A stretch of 17,965 nt of DNA, taken from positions 1 to 17,965 of the forward strand of contig JAAVAG010000150.1 of NCBI GenBank assembly GCA_014804185.1. Reading direction: 5' to 3'. Shown here in pieces: positions 1 to 7,443 of the stretch. Both the position numbers and the translations under genes were made by a program. Below the pieces are notes generated by a model. The model was not told where the DNA came from, did no database searches, and worked only from the letters and a program-made list of their open reading frames with translations. This stretch comes from Lachnospiraceae bacterium. Lineage in GTDB: Bacteria; Bacillota; Clostridia; Lachnospirales; Lachnospiraceae. Numbering within the stretch: the first letter of the stretch is position 1; the number at the start of each line of letters is the position of its first letter.

Positions 1-2055
1 AAGCATGACGCGCAGTTTTCCCGCAGCGGATTTGAGTTCCGAGCGAAAAATCTCTTTCTTTGCGCCATCCAGGGCTACCGCCGTAAGCGTTCCCGCTCTG
101 TACTTCGTCTTAAAGAGCGCTTTACACTCTTTCACTCTTTTTCTGCCTAATTTTTTCCCGTTCAAATACAGTTCGATGAACGTCGCATCCGAATAAACTT
201 CTATTTCAGCCTTTGCTCCCTCGCAGTCTTTCCATGACCAGCTTTCGATGGCATTGGTGCCACGCCACACTTGCTTGACAAGTTTCTTTGGGTTCTTGTT
301 GACTGGCCGCACACCGATATAGGGTTTTTTCTCAAGTCCCCAAACGATGGCAGCATATTTTGCTTCAGCACCGATTGTACCGATCAGATCGATCGCTCCG
401 CTGTCCGAAAGAATCCACGGATAGGGTTTTCCAAACGTCATACCGTACTGCGGTTCATAACTCCATCCGCCAAGGCCGACCTCTCCAAGATAATCCCACG
501 CCGTCCACATAAAATCACCAATCAGATAAGGCAGAGCCTTCACTTTCTTCCAATTCGCATAAATATCCTGAGGGAACGTTTCGCTTCCGAAGATAATGCG
601 GTTCGGGTGTTTCGTCCCCTCCATTTCATACCTTCCTGAAGCATAATTATATCCTGCGATATCAAGGCAATCCAACACCGGCGTTGTAATCCGATCCACT
701 TCGCCGGAGTTCGCCATCTTGTTCATAGATGAGCCGGCAGAGCTTGCAATCATGTTGAAAAGCGTACTTGAAGTAGGCTTTTCTTCCTGCGCCTTTGGAA
801 TTGCGTCCTCTTCGACCTTTTCTTCGCTGTACTGTCCCTTCCCCTTTGCCGCATTGTTGATGATGAAAAGGTTTATACCTGCCGTCACGGGACGGTGCCT
901 GTCCAGAGAGTGGAAAAGTTCAACGAGCTTCTTCGCCATATCCACTCCCTTCTGTTCATAGGGTTCACTGACTTCGTTTCCGATAGAGTACATAATAACG
1001 GACGGATGATTGAAATCTTTTGCAACCATTGATGCAATGTCCCTTTCATACCACTCTTCAAAGTCAAGGGCATAGTCAAATTTCTTTTTACGCATATACC
1101 ACATATCCGAAAGTTCATCAATGAGGTATAGACCTGCTTTATCACAAGCGGAGGCAAATGCTTTGGAACAGGGATTATGGGAGAAACGCACCGCATTGAA
1201 TCCCGCTTTCTTGATGATCCGCGCTTTTCGCTCCTCCGCCTCCGCATAAGCTCTTGCCCCCAGGATGCCGTTGTCATGGTGAACACAGCCACCGCGCAAC
1301 AGGACATTCTCTCCATTGACGAAGAATCCCTGCGCAGACCATTTGATTTCCCGGATACCAAAGGCAATCTCTGCTTCATCTACAATTTCGCCGTTTTCCA
1401 TGAGCGATGCCTTTAAAGTGTAAAGATTAGGATTTTCCGCACTCCAAAGCTTCGCACCTTCAAGAACGAGATTTCCTTCGCCGCAAAGAGATGCAACCTC
1501 TTTCCCCTCATCCAAAACCGAGAATGAAACATCGCCGCCGGTTTTCCTTGCAGTGAGCTTCACCGTTGGGGGATGGATGGAGATTGTCTCAACGGTCACA
1601 CCGTCAAGTTCAAAATGCGTTTTATTTTTGACATGCAGCCATACGGGGCGGTAAATACCGCCGCCCGTATACCAGCGGCTGTTAGGCTGCTCGGAATTGT
1701 CCGCAACCACTTCAATCGCATTCTTCTCTCCATAGCGTAGAAACTCGTCCGCACAGAATGAGAAACCCGTATAGCCGTATGCCCACTCATAGGCAGGCAG
1801 GGAATTGATATAGATACGTGCTTTTCTGTACACTCCTTCAAATTCGAAGTAGACATTCTTCTCTTTCCACCCCGCAGGCACATCAAATTCTTTCATATAG
1901 CGATAGATACCGCCCTCGAAATAGGCCCCTGAAGCGCCGCTCGGCGCATTCTTTGAGCGCTTTGCCTCGATCATTGCGTCGTGGGGCAGATCAACTTTGA
2001 TTTTACTGGCATTTCCCTCGCAGGAATATGTCCAATCCCGATTAAAATTTGTCAT
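1..2055 (-). CDS. Glycoside hydrolase family 2 protein (beta-galactosidase/beta-glucuronidase-like), C-terminus beyond left edge
   Basis: A cytoplasmic GH2 retaining exo-glycosidase is predicted; no signal peptide is visible. I read 685 uninterrupted codons from ATG 2055 to base 1, where the window cuts the gene. The start follows AGAGAGG seven bases upstream. The order is a jelly-roll sugar-binding domain (about residues 1-140, ending in the GH2 motif NSRWYTGGGIYRPVW), an immunoglobulin-like domain (about 145-250), a TIM barrel (about 255-560) and the start of a C-terminal beta domain. The acid/base is E361 in SIGNEV and the nucleophile E492 in FGSETFP. It is last in the importer operon, 46 bases after the solute-binding protein gene, so it probably acts on imported oligosaccharides. 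GH2 also covers mannosidases and glucuronidases, and the substrate cannot be told from sequence alone. Confidence 0.9.
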   Translation of the reverse strand, partial: MTNFNRDWTYSCEGNASKIKVDLPHDAMIEAKRSKNAPSGASGAYFEGGIYRYMKEFDVPAGWKEKNVYFEFEGVYRKARIYINSLPAYEWAYGYTGFSFCADEFLRYGEKNAIEVVADNSEQPNSRWYTGGGIYRPVWLHVKNKTHFELDGVTVETISIHPPTVKLTARKTGGDVSFSVLDEGKEVASLCGEGNLVLEGAKLWSAENPNLYTLKASLMENGEIVDEAEIAFGIREIKWSAQGFFVNGENVLLRGGCVHHDNGILGARAYAEAEERKARIIKKAGFNAVRFSHNPCSKAFASACDKAGLYLIDELSDMWYMRKKKFDYALDFEEWYERDIASMVAKDFNHPSVIMYSIGNEVSEPYEQKGVDMAKKLVELFHSLDRHRPVTAGINLFIINNAAKGKGQYSEEKVEEDAIPKAQEEKPTSSTLFNMIASSAGSSMNKMANSGEVDRITTPVLDCLDIAGYNYASGRYEMEGTKHPNRIIFGSETFPQDIYANWKKVKALPYLIGDFMWTAWDYLGEVGLGGWSYEPQYGMTFGKPYPWILSDSGAIDLIGTIGAEAKYAAIVWGLEKKPYIGVRPVNKNPKKLVKQVWRGTNAIESWSWKDCEGAKAEIEVYSDATFIELYLNGKKLGRKRVKECKALFKTKYRAGTLTAVALDGAKKEIFRSELKSAAGKLRVML

Positions 2056-2101
2056 AACAAACCTCTCTAATTTCTACAATCTGACCATGTGTAATGCCGC
2101 A

Positions 2102-3922
2102 TCAATTACTTTCCAACGCGTTATAGACCTCCTGCAGATAACTGACATTTTTTGCGCTGCCCTTCAAAGTTTGATTATTGCAGAAAGACTTCCAGTCCTC
2201 ATCAAGGGATTTTGCACCCGTGATAAACTTTGGAACTTCGGTTGCAAGGAAATTGGACAGGGCTTTATAATTGATAACATAGTCTGCATTTTGTTCGGTA
2301 GAAAGCTTAGCTGTTATGCTTGTAGAGATATTCGCGGCAGGCTCGTACTTCGACCAGATTTCGTATTGCGCTTCATGGATTGCTTCGGAATCATAGATCC
2401 TCTTAATCTTGCTGGTACCGTTATTTCCCCAGAAAATTTGTGCGGACGCTGAAACAATGGTGTTTCCATGGCTCGGATTTGTTTCAATATCCTGCCAAAA
2501 CAAATTAGCACCTACCCGCTCATTGTAGTAATAAACTCCGACTTCGGAAAGCTTTGCAGAGGTTTCCGATATGCCGAGAATTGCCTGCTCCTCTTCATTG
2601 AGCGCTACAGTCGTATCCCAGAAGCCCGTCACTCCCGCACTGATCATTTCTGCATACTGCTCTCTGTTTAGTCCGGCGTTAACCAGCAGGGAACCTTCAG
2701 GGCTATAGAGATAGTCAAGTACTGCGAAGAGCTTTTCGTAATTCTTCTTCATCGCGGAAGTTGTGACCATCCAGCTTCTGCTGATTTTTGTATCCTTATA
2801 GAATCCCATGGGTTCCATATCTTTTGAAAGACGAGGCATATAGGCAGCACGCAGATCCATTGTCGCTGGTGCTATACCTCCGCTTGCTGCGCTGAGCGCG
2901 TCCCCAAGGAACCCCGTCATACCATAGAAACAGCCGACTTTTCCCACCGCATACGACTCAGAATCGATTGAGAAGAACATATCGTTGGTGTGGGTGGTAA
3001 AATTCGTATCAATGTATCCCGCATCGTACCATTCTTTCATCTTTGCGATATATGCCTTAAATTCATCAGAATCGCCGCCATATTTTACTACTGTCTTTCC
3101 ATTTTCTACTACTTTGTAGCAGGTCGGCACCGTACCGAATGCGGAGACGAGATCGCCCGTCTCAAGATAACCGGGATAGTAGAGCGTTGTCACATAATTG
3201 AGTTCACCTGCGTCCTTGGCTCTCTTGAGAATCTGAAACAGCCAATCATAGTCGGAGATGAGGTCAGGCGCGTTTGCTCCGGAAGGGAAAACCACATCGC
3301 TGCCGTCTGACCATGTCGCAGGATTTACCGTCTTTCCGTCAAGCGTAAAGCTGTCTTCCTCGCCTGCATATTTTAAGAGAAGATCTCTTCTGTACAGATA
3401 GCCGCCCCAGGGAGGATTGCCCTCCGGATCAGTGACAGTATAAAGCGCGTAGTAGTGATTATCCAGAGTACGGACATCATCCCTTACATCCGGATTTACA
3501 TCCAGGAATGCCTTCGTATAAGGGAAGAAACACTCCCCTTCGCCCGGATAGATATAATCCGTAAGATCTACGGCAATGCCATCGGTAACGAGATCGACGG
3601 TCGCACCGCTGTAATAAGAAAGCTCCATGACATCAGGAAGCTTGTCACCACTTATTGTCGTCGTGGTGAAGTTGTCCGTCTCGCTTCCCGAAGGCGGCGT
3701 GATGAACTCGAACTGAATGTCGAATTTGTATTCCAGATATTTTACAACAGGATTTTCAGCGAGATCCTTGTAATTTTCCATGACTCCTGCGTTCGAACCC
3801 ATCCAGATTGTAAAGACATCCGAATCTTTCGAACTGCCGCAGCCAGAGGAAACAAGAACCGTAAGTATCACCGTGCAGGCGATGGTCAAACGAGCAACCA
3901 ATTTCTTTATAGAATGTTTCAT
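2102..3922 (-). CDS. Extracellular solute-binding lipoprotein of a sugar ABC importer (LplA-like)
   Basis: This is the substrate-capturing lipoprotein of a carbohydrate importer, anchored to the outer face of the membrane. I place the start at ATG 3922 (606 residues) because GGAG(A) lies just upstream; an in-frame ATG at 3940 overlaps that ribosome site and is unlikely to be used. Residues 1-27 form a lipoprotein signal (KK basic start, hydrophobic core, lipobox SSGC with C28 as the lipidated residue). The long mature region, with IWMGSNAGVM near the N-terminus and many aromatic residues, fits the large LplA/YtcQ group of solute-binding proteins (about 500-600 residues). The gene follows its two permease genes by 30 bases and precedes the GH2 gene. 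The ligand is unknown; an oligosaccharide is expected from the group and the neighbours. Confidence 0.9.
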   Translation of the reverse strand: MKHSIKKLVARLTIACTVILTVLVSSGCGSSKDSDVFTIWMGSNAGVMENYKDLAENPVVKYLEYKFDIQFEFITPPSGSETDNFTTTTISGDKLPDVMELSYYSGATVDLVTDGIAVDLTDYIYPGEGECFFPYTKAFLDVNPDVRDDVRTLDNHYYALYTVTDPEGNPPWGGYLYRRDLLLKYAGEEDSFTLDGKTVNPATWSDGSDVVFPSGANAPDLISDYDWLFQILKRAKDAGELNYVTTLYYPGYLETGDLVSAFGTVPTCYKVVENGKTVVKYGGDSDEFKAYIAKMKEWYDAGYIDTNFTTHTNDMFFSIDSESYAVGKVGCFYGMTGFLGDALSAASGGIAPATMDLRAAYMPRLSKDMEPMGFYKDTKISRSWMVTTSAMKKNYEKLFAVLDYLYSPEGSLLVNAGLNREQYAEMISAGVTGFWDTTVALNEEEQAILGISETSAKLSEVGVYYYNERVGANLFWQDIETNPSHGNTIVSASAQIFWGNNGTSKIKRIYDSEAIHEAQYEIWSKYEPAANISTSITAKLSTEQNADYVINYKALSNFLATEVPKFITGAKSLDEDWKSFCNNQTLKGSAKNVSYLQEVYNALESN

Positions 3923-3952
3923 AGTATTTCTCCTCTCCATTGTTTTTTACTT

Positions 3953-4825
3953 TTATTCTTTCACGCCGCCCAGCGTCATATTTCCGAAATATTTCTGGAA
4001 GAACGGGCAGGCTACGAGAATGGGTACGGAAGAGATTACGCTGAGTACGGAGGTAATCGTGAACAGGTCAAAATTAATATTACTGCTGGCCAAAATATTA
4101 CCTTCCGAATAAACCGTCATCAAATCCTTAATGACAAGCTGCAACGGCCAAATCGCGCGGTTGTTCGCCAGATAGATCGATGGATTGAACCAGTTGTTCC
4201 ATTGAAAGACGACGCAATTCATTGCAACGACCATCATAATGCCTTTTGCCATCGGAAAGCTGATCTGAAACATGATTTTCCAATGTCCGGCGCCATCAAT
4301 CTTGGCCGCTTCCTCAATAGAGGCAGGAATCTGACGGAATGCCGTTGTAGCCATCATGATAAAGATCGCGTTCGTACACCCGGGGATGATGACCGCAAAC
4401 GGTGTGTTGACTAAACCAAGGGAATGAATGACCATGTAAGTTGGAACGAGACCGCCGCTGAACATCATCGTCATCAGGACGAAGATGCTGACAGGTTTTT
4501 GCCATAATGTCTTTTTTGAGAGATAGTAGCCGCCGAACAATGTCAGAAGAAGTCCACAGGCCGTGGAACTTACAACATAGATAATCGTCCACAGGTATCC
4601 GATCCATACTTCTTTCATGCCAAAAACAAGTTTGTAGCCCTCGAAGCTTACTTTGCCTGCCGGAATCAAATGAAGTCCTCTGTCAGTGAACAGGGAATAA
4701 CCATCAGAGACGGATGACATGATGACATGCCACATGGGAATGACGCAGAGGAAAGCAACGCCAGTCAACAGGATTGAAGTAATTATCATAAATATGATTC
4801 TCGAGGGTGAGTTTCTTTCTACCAT
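3953..4825 (-). CDS. ABC sugar importer inner-membrane permease (YtcP/LplC-like)
   Basis: This is the second membrane subunit of the importer, 290 residues, the usual length for YtcP/LplC-type permeases. A hydrophobic segment begins at about residue 12 and several more follow, giving about six membrane helices. The cytoplasmic EAA loop that docks the ATPase is seen as IEEAAKIDGAGHWKIMFQISFP. The C-terminus ends in the family-typical GGVKE. The start is well set: GGAGG lies eight bases before ATG 4825, and the stop codon of the preceding permease gene abuts that site, which indicates translational coupling. No ATPase gene is present beside it, as is common for this importer class, which shares an MsmK-like ATPase encoded elsewhere. 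Confidence 0.93.
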   Translation of the reverse strand: MVERNSPSRIIFMIITSILLTGVAFLCVIPMWHVIMSSVSDGYSLFTDRGLHLIPAGKVSFEGYKLVFGMKEVWIGYLWTIIYVVSSTACGLLLTLFGGYYLSKKTLWQKPVSIFVLMTMMFSGGLVPTYMVIHSLGLVNTPFAVIIPGCTNAIFIMMATTAFRQIPASIEEAAKIDGAGHWKIMFQISFPMAKGIMMVVAMNCVVFQWNNWFNPSIYLANNRAIWPLQLVIKDLMTVYSEGNILASSNINFDLFTITSVLSVISSVPILVACPFFQKYFGNMTLGGVKE

Positions 4826-4839
4826 TTTCTTTTCCTCCT

Positions 4840-5805
4840 TTAAAAGAGTGAACTCTTTGTAACTTTATTGCTCAGCCAATTGGAGCCAAGAAGCAGTGCG
4901 GTGGCAATAATGGATTGAAAGAGTCCGACTGCCGCAGCGTAACCAAAATCGTTGCCGCCGCCCACACTCGTACGGTAGACGAAGGTAGAAATCACATCCG
5001 CCTTTTCCTGCGTCATGGGCATGTAGAGGAGAAGAATATTGTCAAAACCTGTCGAGAACATCAGTCCTACTTTGAGAATGAACATCGTGATTATCATGGG
5101 AAGGATTGCGGGAAGCGTGACATGCCATACTCTCTGCCATCTGTTCGCACCGTCTAAAACCGCAGCCTCATGTAGATCCTGATTCACACCTGCGATTGCC
5201 GCCGTGAATACGATTGCCGCATATCCCATGCTCTGCCAGAGAACGACGGTTGTGTTGACTGCCCAGAAATTATTGGGATTTGCAAGCATATTTTCCCGCT
5301 CCATACCGAAGAACACAAAGAGATTTGTGATAATGCCATTGTCCCCCAGCATATTGATCACGAGATTACATACAACTACTGCTGCAACAAAGTTTGGCAT
5401 ATAGGAACAGATTTCCAGCGTTCTTTTGAACCACTTTGTCCTGAGTTCCGCCAACAGTAAAGCGAAAATAATCGGAATAAAAAAGCCAAAGCTTAAATTG
5501 AGAAGCGCCATCACGACAGTATTCCGAAGAGCAAGCCAGAAAGCCGGGTCGCTGACAAACTTCGCGAAGTTATCAAAATATACCCACTTGCTGCCGAAAA
5601 TGCCAAGCGTCGGACGATAATTCATAAAAGCGGTGACAATACCCACCATCGGGAAATAAGAAAAAACAAGGAAGAACAGAATGACGGGAACCGCTATCAA
5701 ATGCAGCTGCCAATTCTTCTTCATATCCTTGACGAACACTTCCGCTCTCTTCTTTTTCTTCTCCTGCCGCGGCGGAATCATTGATTTAGCAATTTCACTG
5801 TTCAT
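4840..5805 (-). CDS. ABC sugar importer inner-membrane permease (LplB/YteP-like)
   Basis: This is the first membrane subunit of the importer, 321 residues. After a basic cytoplasmic N-terminus (RQEKKKKRAEVFVKDMKKNW) comes the first membrane helix with the PVILFFLVFSYFPMVG signature of LplB/YteP permeases. About five more helices follow. The EAA loop reads HEAAVLDGANRWQRVWHVTLP. The protein ends KSSLF, and its TAA runs straight into the GGAGG of the next permease gene. The start at 5805 has GGAGG about eight bases upstream. A terminator-like hairpin lies immediately before that ribosome site, so expression relative to the upstream lipoprotein gene may be attenuated. Membership of a polysaccharide/oligosaccharide importer is well supported; the substrate is not. 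Confidence 0.93.
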   Translation of the reverse strand: MNSEIAKSMIPPRQEKKKKRAEVFVKDMKKNWQLHLIAVPVILFFLVFSYFPMVGIVTAFMNYRPTLGIFGSKWVYFDNFAKFVSDPAFWLALRNTVVMALLNLSFGFFIPIIFALLLAELRTKWFKRTLEICSYMPNFVAAVVVCNLVINMLGDNGIITNLFVFFGMERENMLANPNNFWAVNTTVVLWQSMGYAAIVFTAAIAGVNQDLHEAAVLDGANRWQRVWHVTLPAILPMIITMFILKVGLMFSTGFDNILLLYMPMTQEKADVISTFVYRTSVGGGNDFGYAAAVGLFQSIIATALLLGSNWLSNKVTKSSLF

Positions 5806-5822
5806 AGATCAATCCTCCTTTT

Positions 5823-5867
5823 AAAAAGAAGAGCGAAGCCAGCACCTGATTCGGATTCGCTCTTCTT
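5823..5867 (-). terminator. Terminator-like hairpin between the repeat lipoprotein gene and the first permease gene
   Basis: On the minus strand a perfect 12-base stem (AAGAAGAGCGAA paired with TTCGCTCTTCTT) encloses an 18-base loop and runs into TTTTTAA. The permease ribosome site AAAGGAGG follows at once. The stem lies about 14 bases after the lipoprotein stop. It could end most lipoprotein transcripts, act as a partial read-through attenuator, or protect an RNA end. No separate promoter for the permease gene is visible in the 75-base gap. Confidence 0.75.
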
Positions 5868-5880
5868 ACTGCCATGGAAA

Positions 5881-7311
5881 TCACATATTTGGAGTAATCA
5901 TCACTTCAGCTTCGTATTCCCCAGCCTGCGTGGTGATGGTGATACTGATAACAGTGGCCCAACTGTCGTCGAAGATTCCAGAGATGGAAGTGACACAATC
6001 TGCACCCTCACCATCTGTGACCGTGTAGGCAATCGTCTTCGCACCATAATCTTCCGAATATGTACCGCTGACCGTAGCCGGATATTCACCCATCGTAGTG
6101 AATTCAAGTTCAAACCTGTTATCCTCAAAATATTTCACGGTAACGGTTTCTGTTGCTTCCGTGTTGTAAAAATTGGTTTCGACTGTACCTGTTCCCGATG
6201 CAAGCACAGGGTTAAACATCGTTAATTCAACGCTATACTCAAGAAAAGCTTCCTCGTTACTAATCGTCACATTGATCGTGGTTTCATAGGTTTCAGAGTT
6301 GATCGCACCTTCAAGTGCGGTAATATAATCTTTTCCCACACCGTCTGCAATGTCATAAGAAATCTCCCACGCCGCATAATCGGTGGTGTATGTACCTGTG
6401 GCAGTTGCAGGAAAATCTCCCCATGTGGTAAACTCAATTTCAAATGTTTCATCCGCATAATGGGTCAAGGTGACTGTCTCGGTTGTAGCCGCATCTCCCT
6501 CACCATGAGCAGCCGTACCCGTGAAAATTGATGCGATTTCTTTTTCAGTGTTGTAAACGAACTGTATACCTGCATCATCGATTCCCGTACCTTTCAAAAG
6601 AAGGTCCGAATAACCGTCCGCTTCCATATAGGTTGCAGCAAAGGTATAGGCTGCGCTTTCACCATTCAGCGTATCTGTAAGTGTATAAACCGTGGCGTTT
6701 CCGTCTTTCGACTCAGTGTAAGTACCGGAACTGATGATTTCAGGATCCGTAACAATGAGTTCATATCTGTTTCCCGTAAAGAATGTCAGATGGGCATCCT
6801 TATCTTCCTGAATGTAGAAAGATACAATCTCTATCGGCTGTTCAACGGGATTTGTGCTGACCGTATCGTAGGTGAAGTTATCACCAAGCCACTCGCCTTC
6901 CCAGAAAAAGTACCTGATGTCTTTAATAACAACATTGCCGTCCTCGACGACCACATCATATGTTCCCGAAAGAGCCTGTTCAAGCTGTGCGTCAAGTGTG
7001 ATCTGACTCTTGTCAGCATTATACTCATAAGTTCCGACATTGTCCTGTGCAAGGAAATCGCTAGCGAAATAGAACGTACCATCCTCGTGGAGATTCAGAT
7101 ACGCGCTGTTAATTGCTCCATCTGAATTTTTGGTGTAGGTGAAGAGCCCCACATAAGCAGGTTCGGAGTTTTCTTCACCGATATCGCCACTGCCATCATT
7201 GACAGCGTCGGGATTGGTCTCAGGCTCATCGTCGCCACAGGCTGTAAGCATGTAAAGGCTCATCGTGGCAACCAGCATCAAGATGACCAGTAACTTAATT
7301 TTTCTTTTCAT
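5881..7311 (-). CDS. Lipoprotein of four tandem beta-rich repeats, function unknown
   Basis: I do not recognise this 476-residue protein as a named family. Residues 1-24 are a lipoprotein signal with lipobox LTAC, so C25 would be lipidated; an acidic linker (about 26-50) follows. The rest is four copies of a roughly 105-residue unit, starting near residues 69, 172, 277 and 387. Each has a hydrophobic strand, a short D/N turn, a strand such as FEIEF or YELIV, six to nine residues, then GTY. Copies 3 and 4 are closest (for example FEIEFTTWGDFPATATGTY against FELEFTTMGEYPATVSGTY). The pattern suggests small beta sandwiches or barrels, as in lipocalin-like lipoproteins. The start has GGAGG six bases upstream. 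It lies between GH3 and the importer, so a surface glycan-binding or capture role is a guess from context. Confidence 0.85.
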   Translation of the reverse strand: MKRKIKLLVILMLVATMSLYMLTACGDDEPETNPDAVNDGSGDIGEENSEPAYVGLFTYTKNSDGAINSAYLNLHEDGTFYFASDFLAQDNVGTYEYNADKSQITLDAQLEQALSGTYDVVVEDGNVVIKDIRYFFWEGEWLGDNFTYDTVSTNPVEQPIEIVSFYIQEDKDAHLTFFTGNRYELIVTDPEIISSGTYTESKDGNATVYTLTDTLNGESAAYTFAATYMEADGYSDLLLKGTGIDDAGIQFVYNTEKEIASIFTGTAAHGEGDAATTETVTLTHYADETFEIEFTTWGDFPATATGTYTTDYAAWEISYDIADGVGKDYITALEGAINSETYETTINVTISNEEAFLEYSVELTMFNPVLASGTGTVETNFYNTEATETVTVKYFEDNRFELEFTTMGEYPATVSGTYSEDYGAKTIAYTVTDGEGADCVTSISGIFDDSWATVISITITTQAGEYEAEVMITPNM

Positions 7312-7352
7312 GTTTTCCTCCTTGATTTATATGTTTTACTCTAGTTTGTTTG

Positions 7353-7372
7353 AAAGCAGACTTCTCTGCTTT
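7353..7372 (-). other. Short perfect stem-loop in the leader of the repeat lipoprotein gene
   Basis: On the minus strand AAAGCAGA and TCTGCTTT form an 8-base stem with a four-base GAAG loop, about 40 bases before the lipoprotein start. No T run follows, so it is not a standard terminator. It could be a 5' leader structure or an operator. The 132-base gap has no convincing sigma-70 promoter that I can name. Confidence 0.4.
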
Positions 7373-7443
7373 ATAGGTCTATGTTATGAGTTTTTACGCT
7401 GCAAAACTATCACGAGTGTTTTTATTTTATAAAATTTTTTGTT

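Noticed and set aside
3455..4414. 319-codon open frame on the plus strand
   Set aside because: It lies antisense across the binding-protein and permease genes, has low-complexity Arg/His-rich content and no ribosome site; it is a shadow of the minus-strand genes.
7424..7435. AT palindrome as GH3 terminator
   Set aside because: The palindrome is only A/T, has no loop and no proper T run on the minus strand, so it cannot form a stable terminator.
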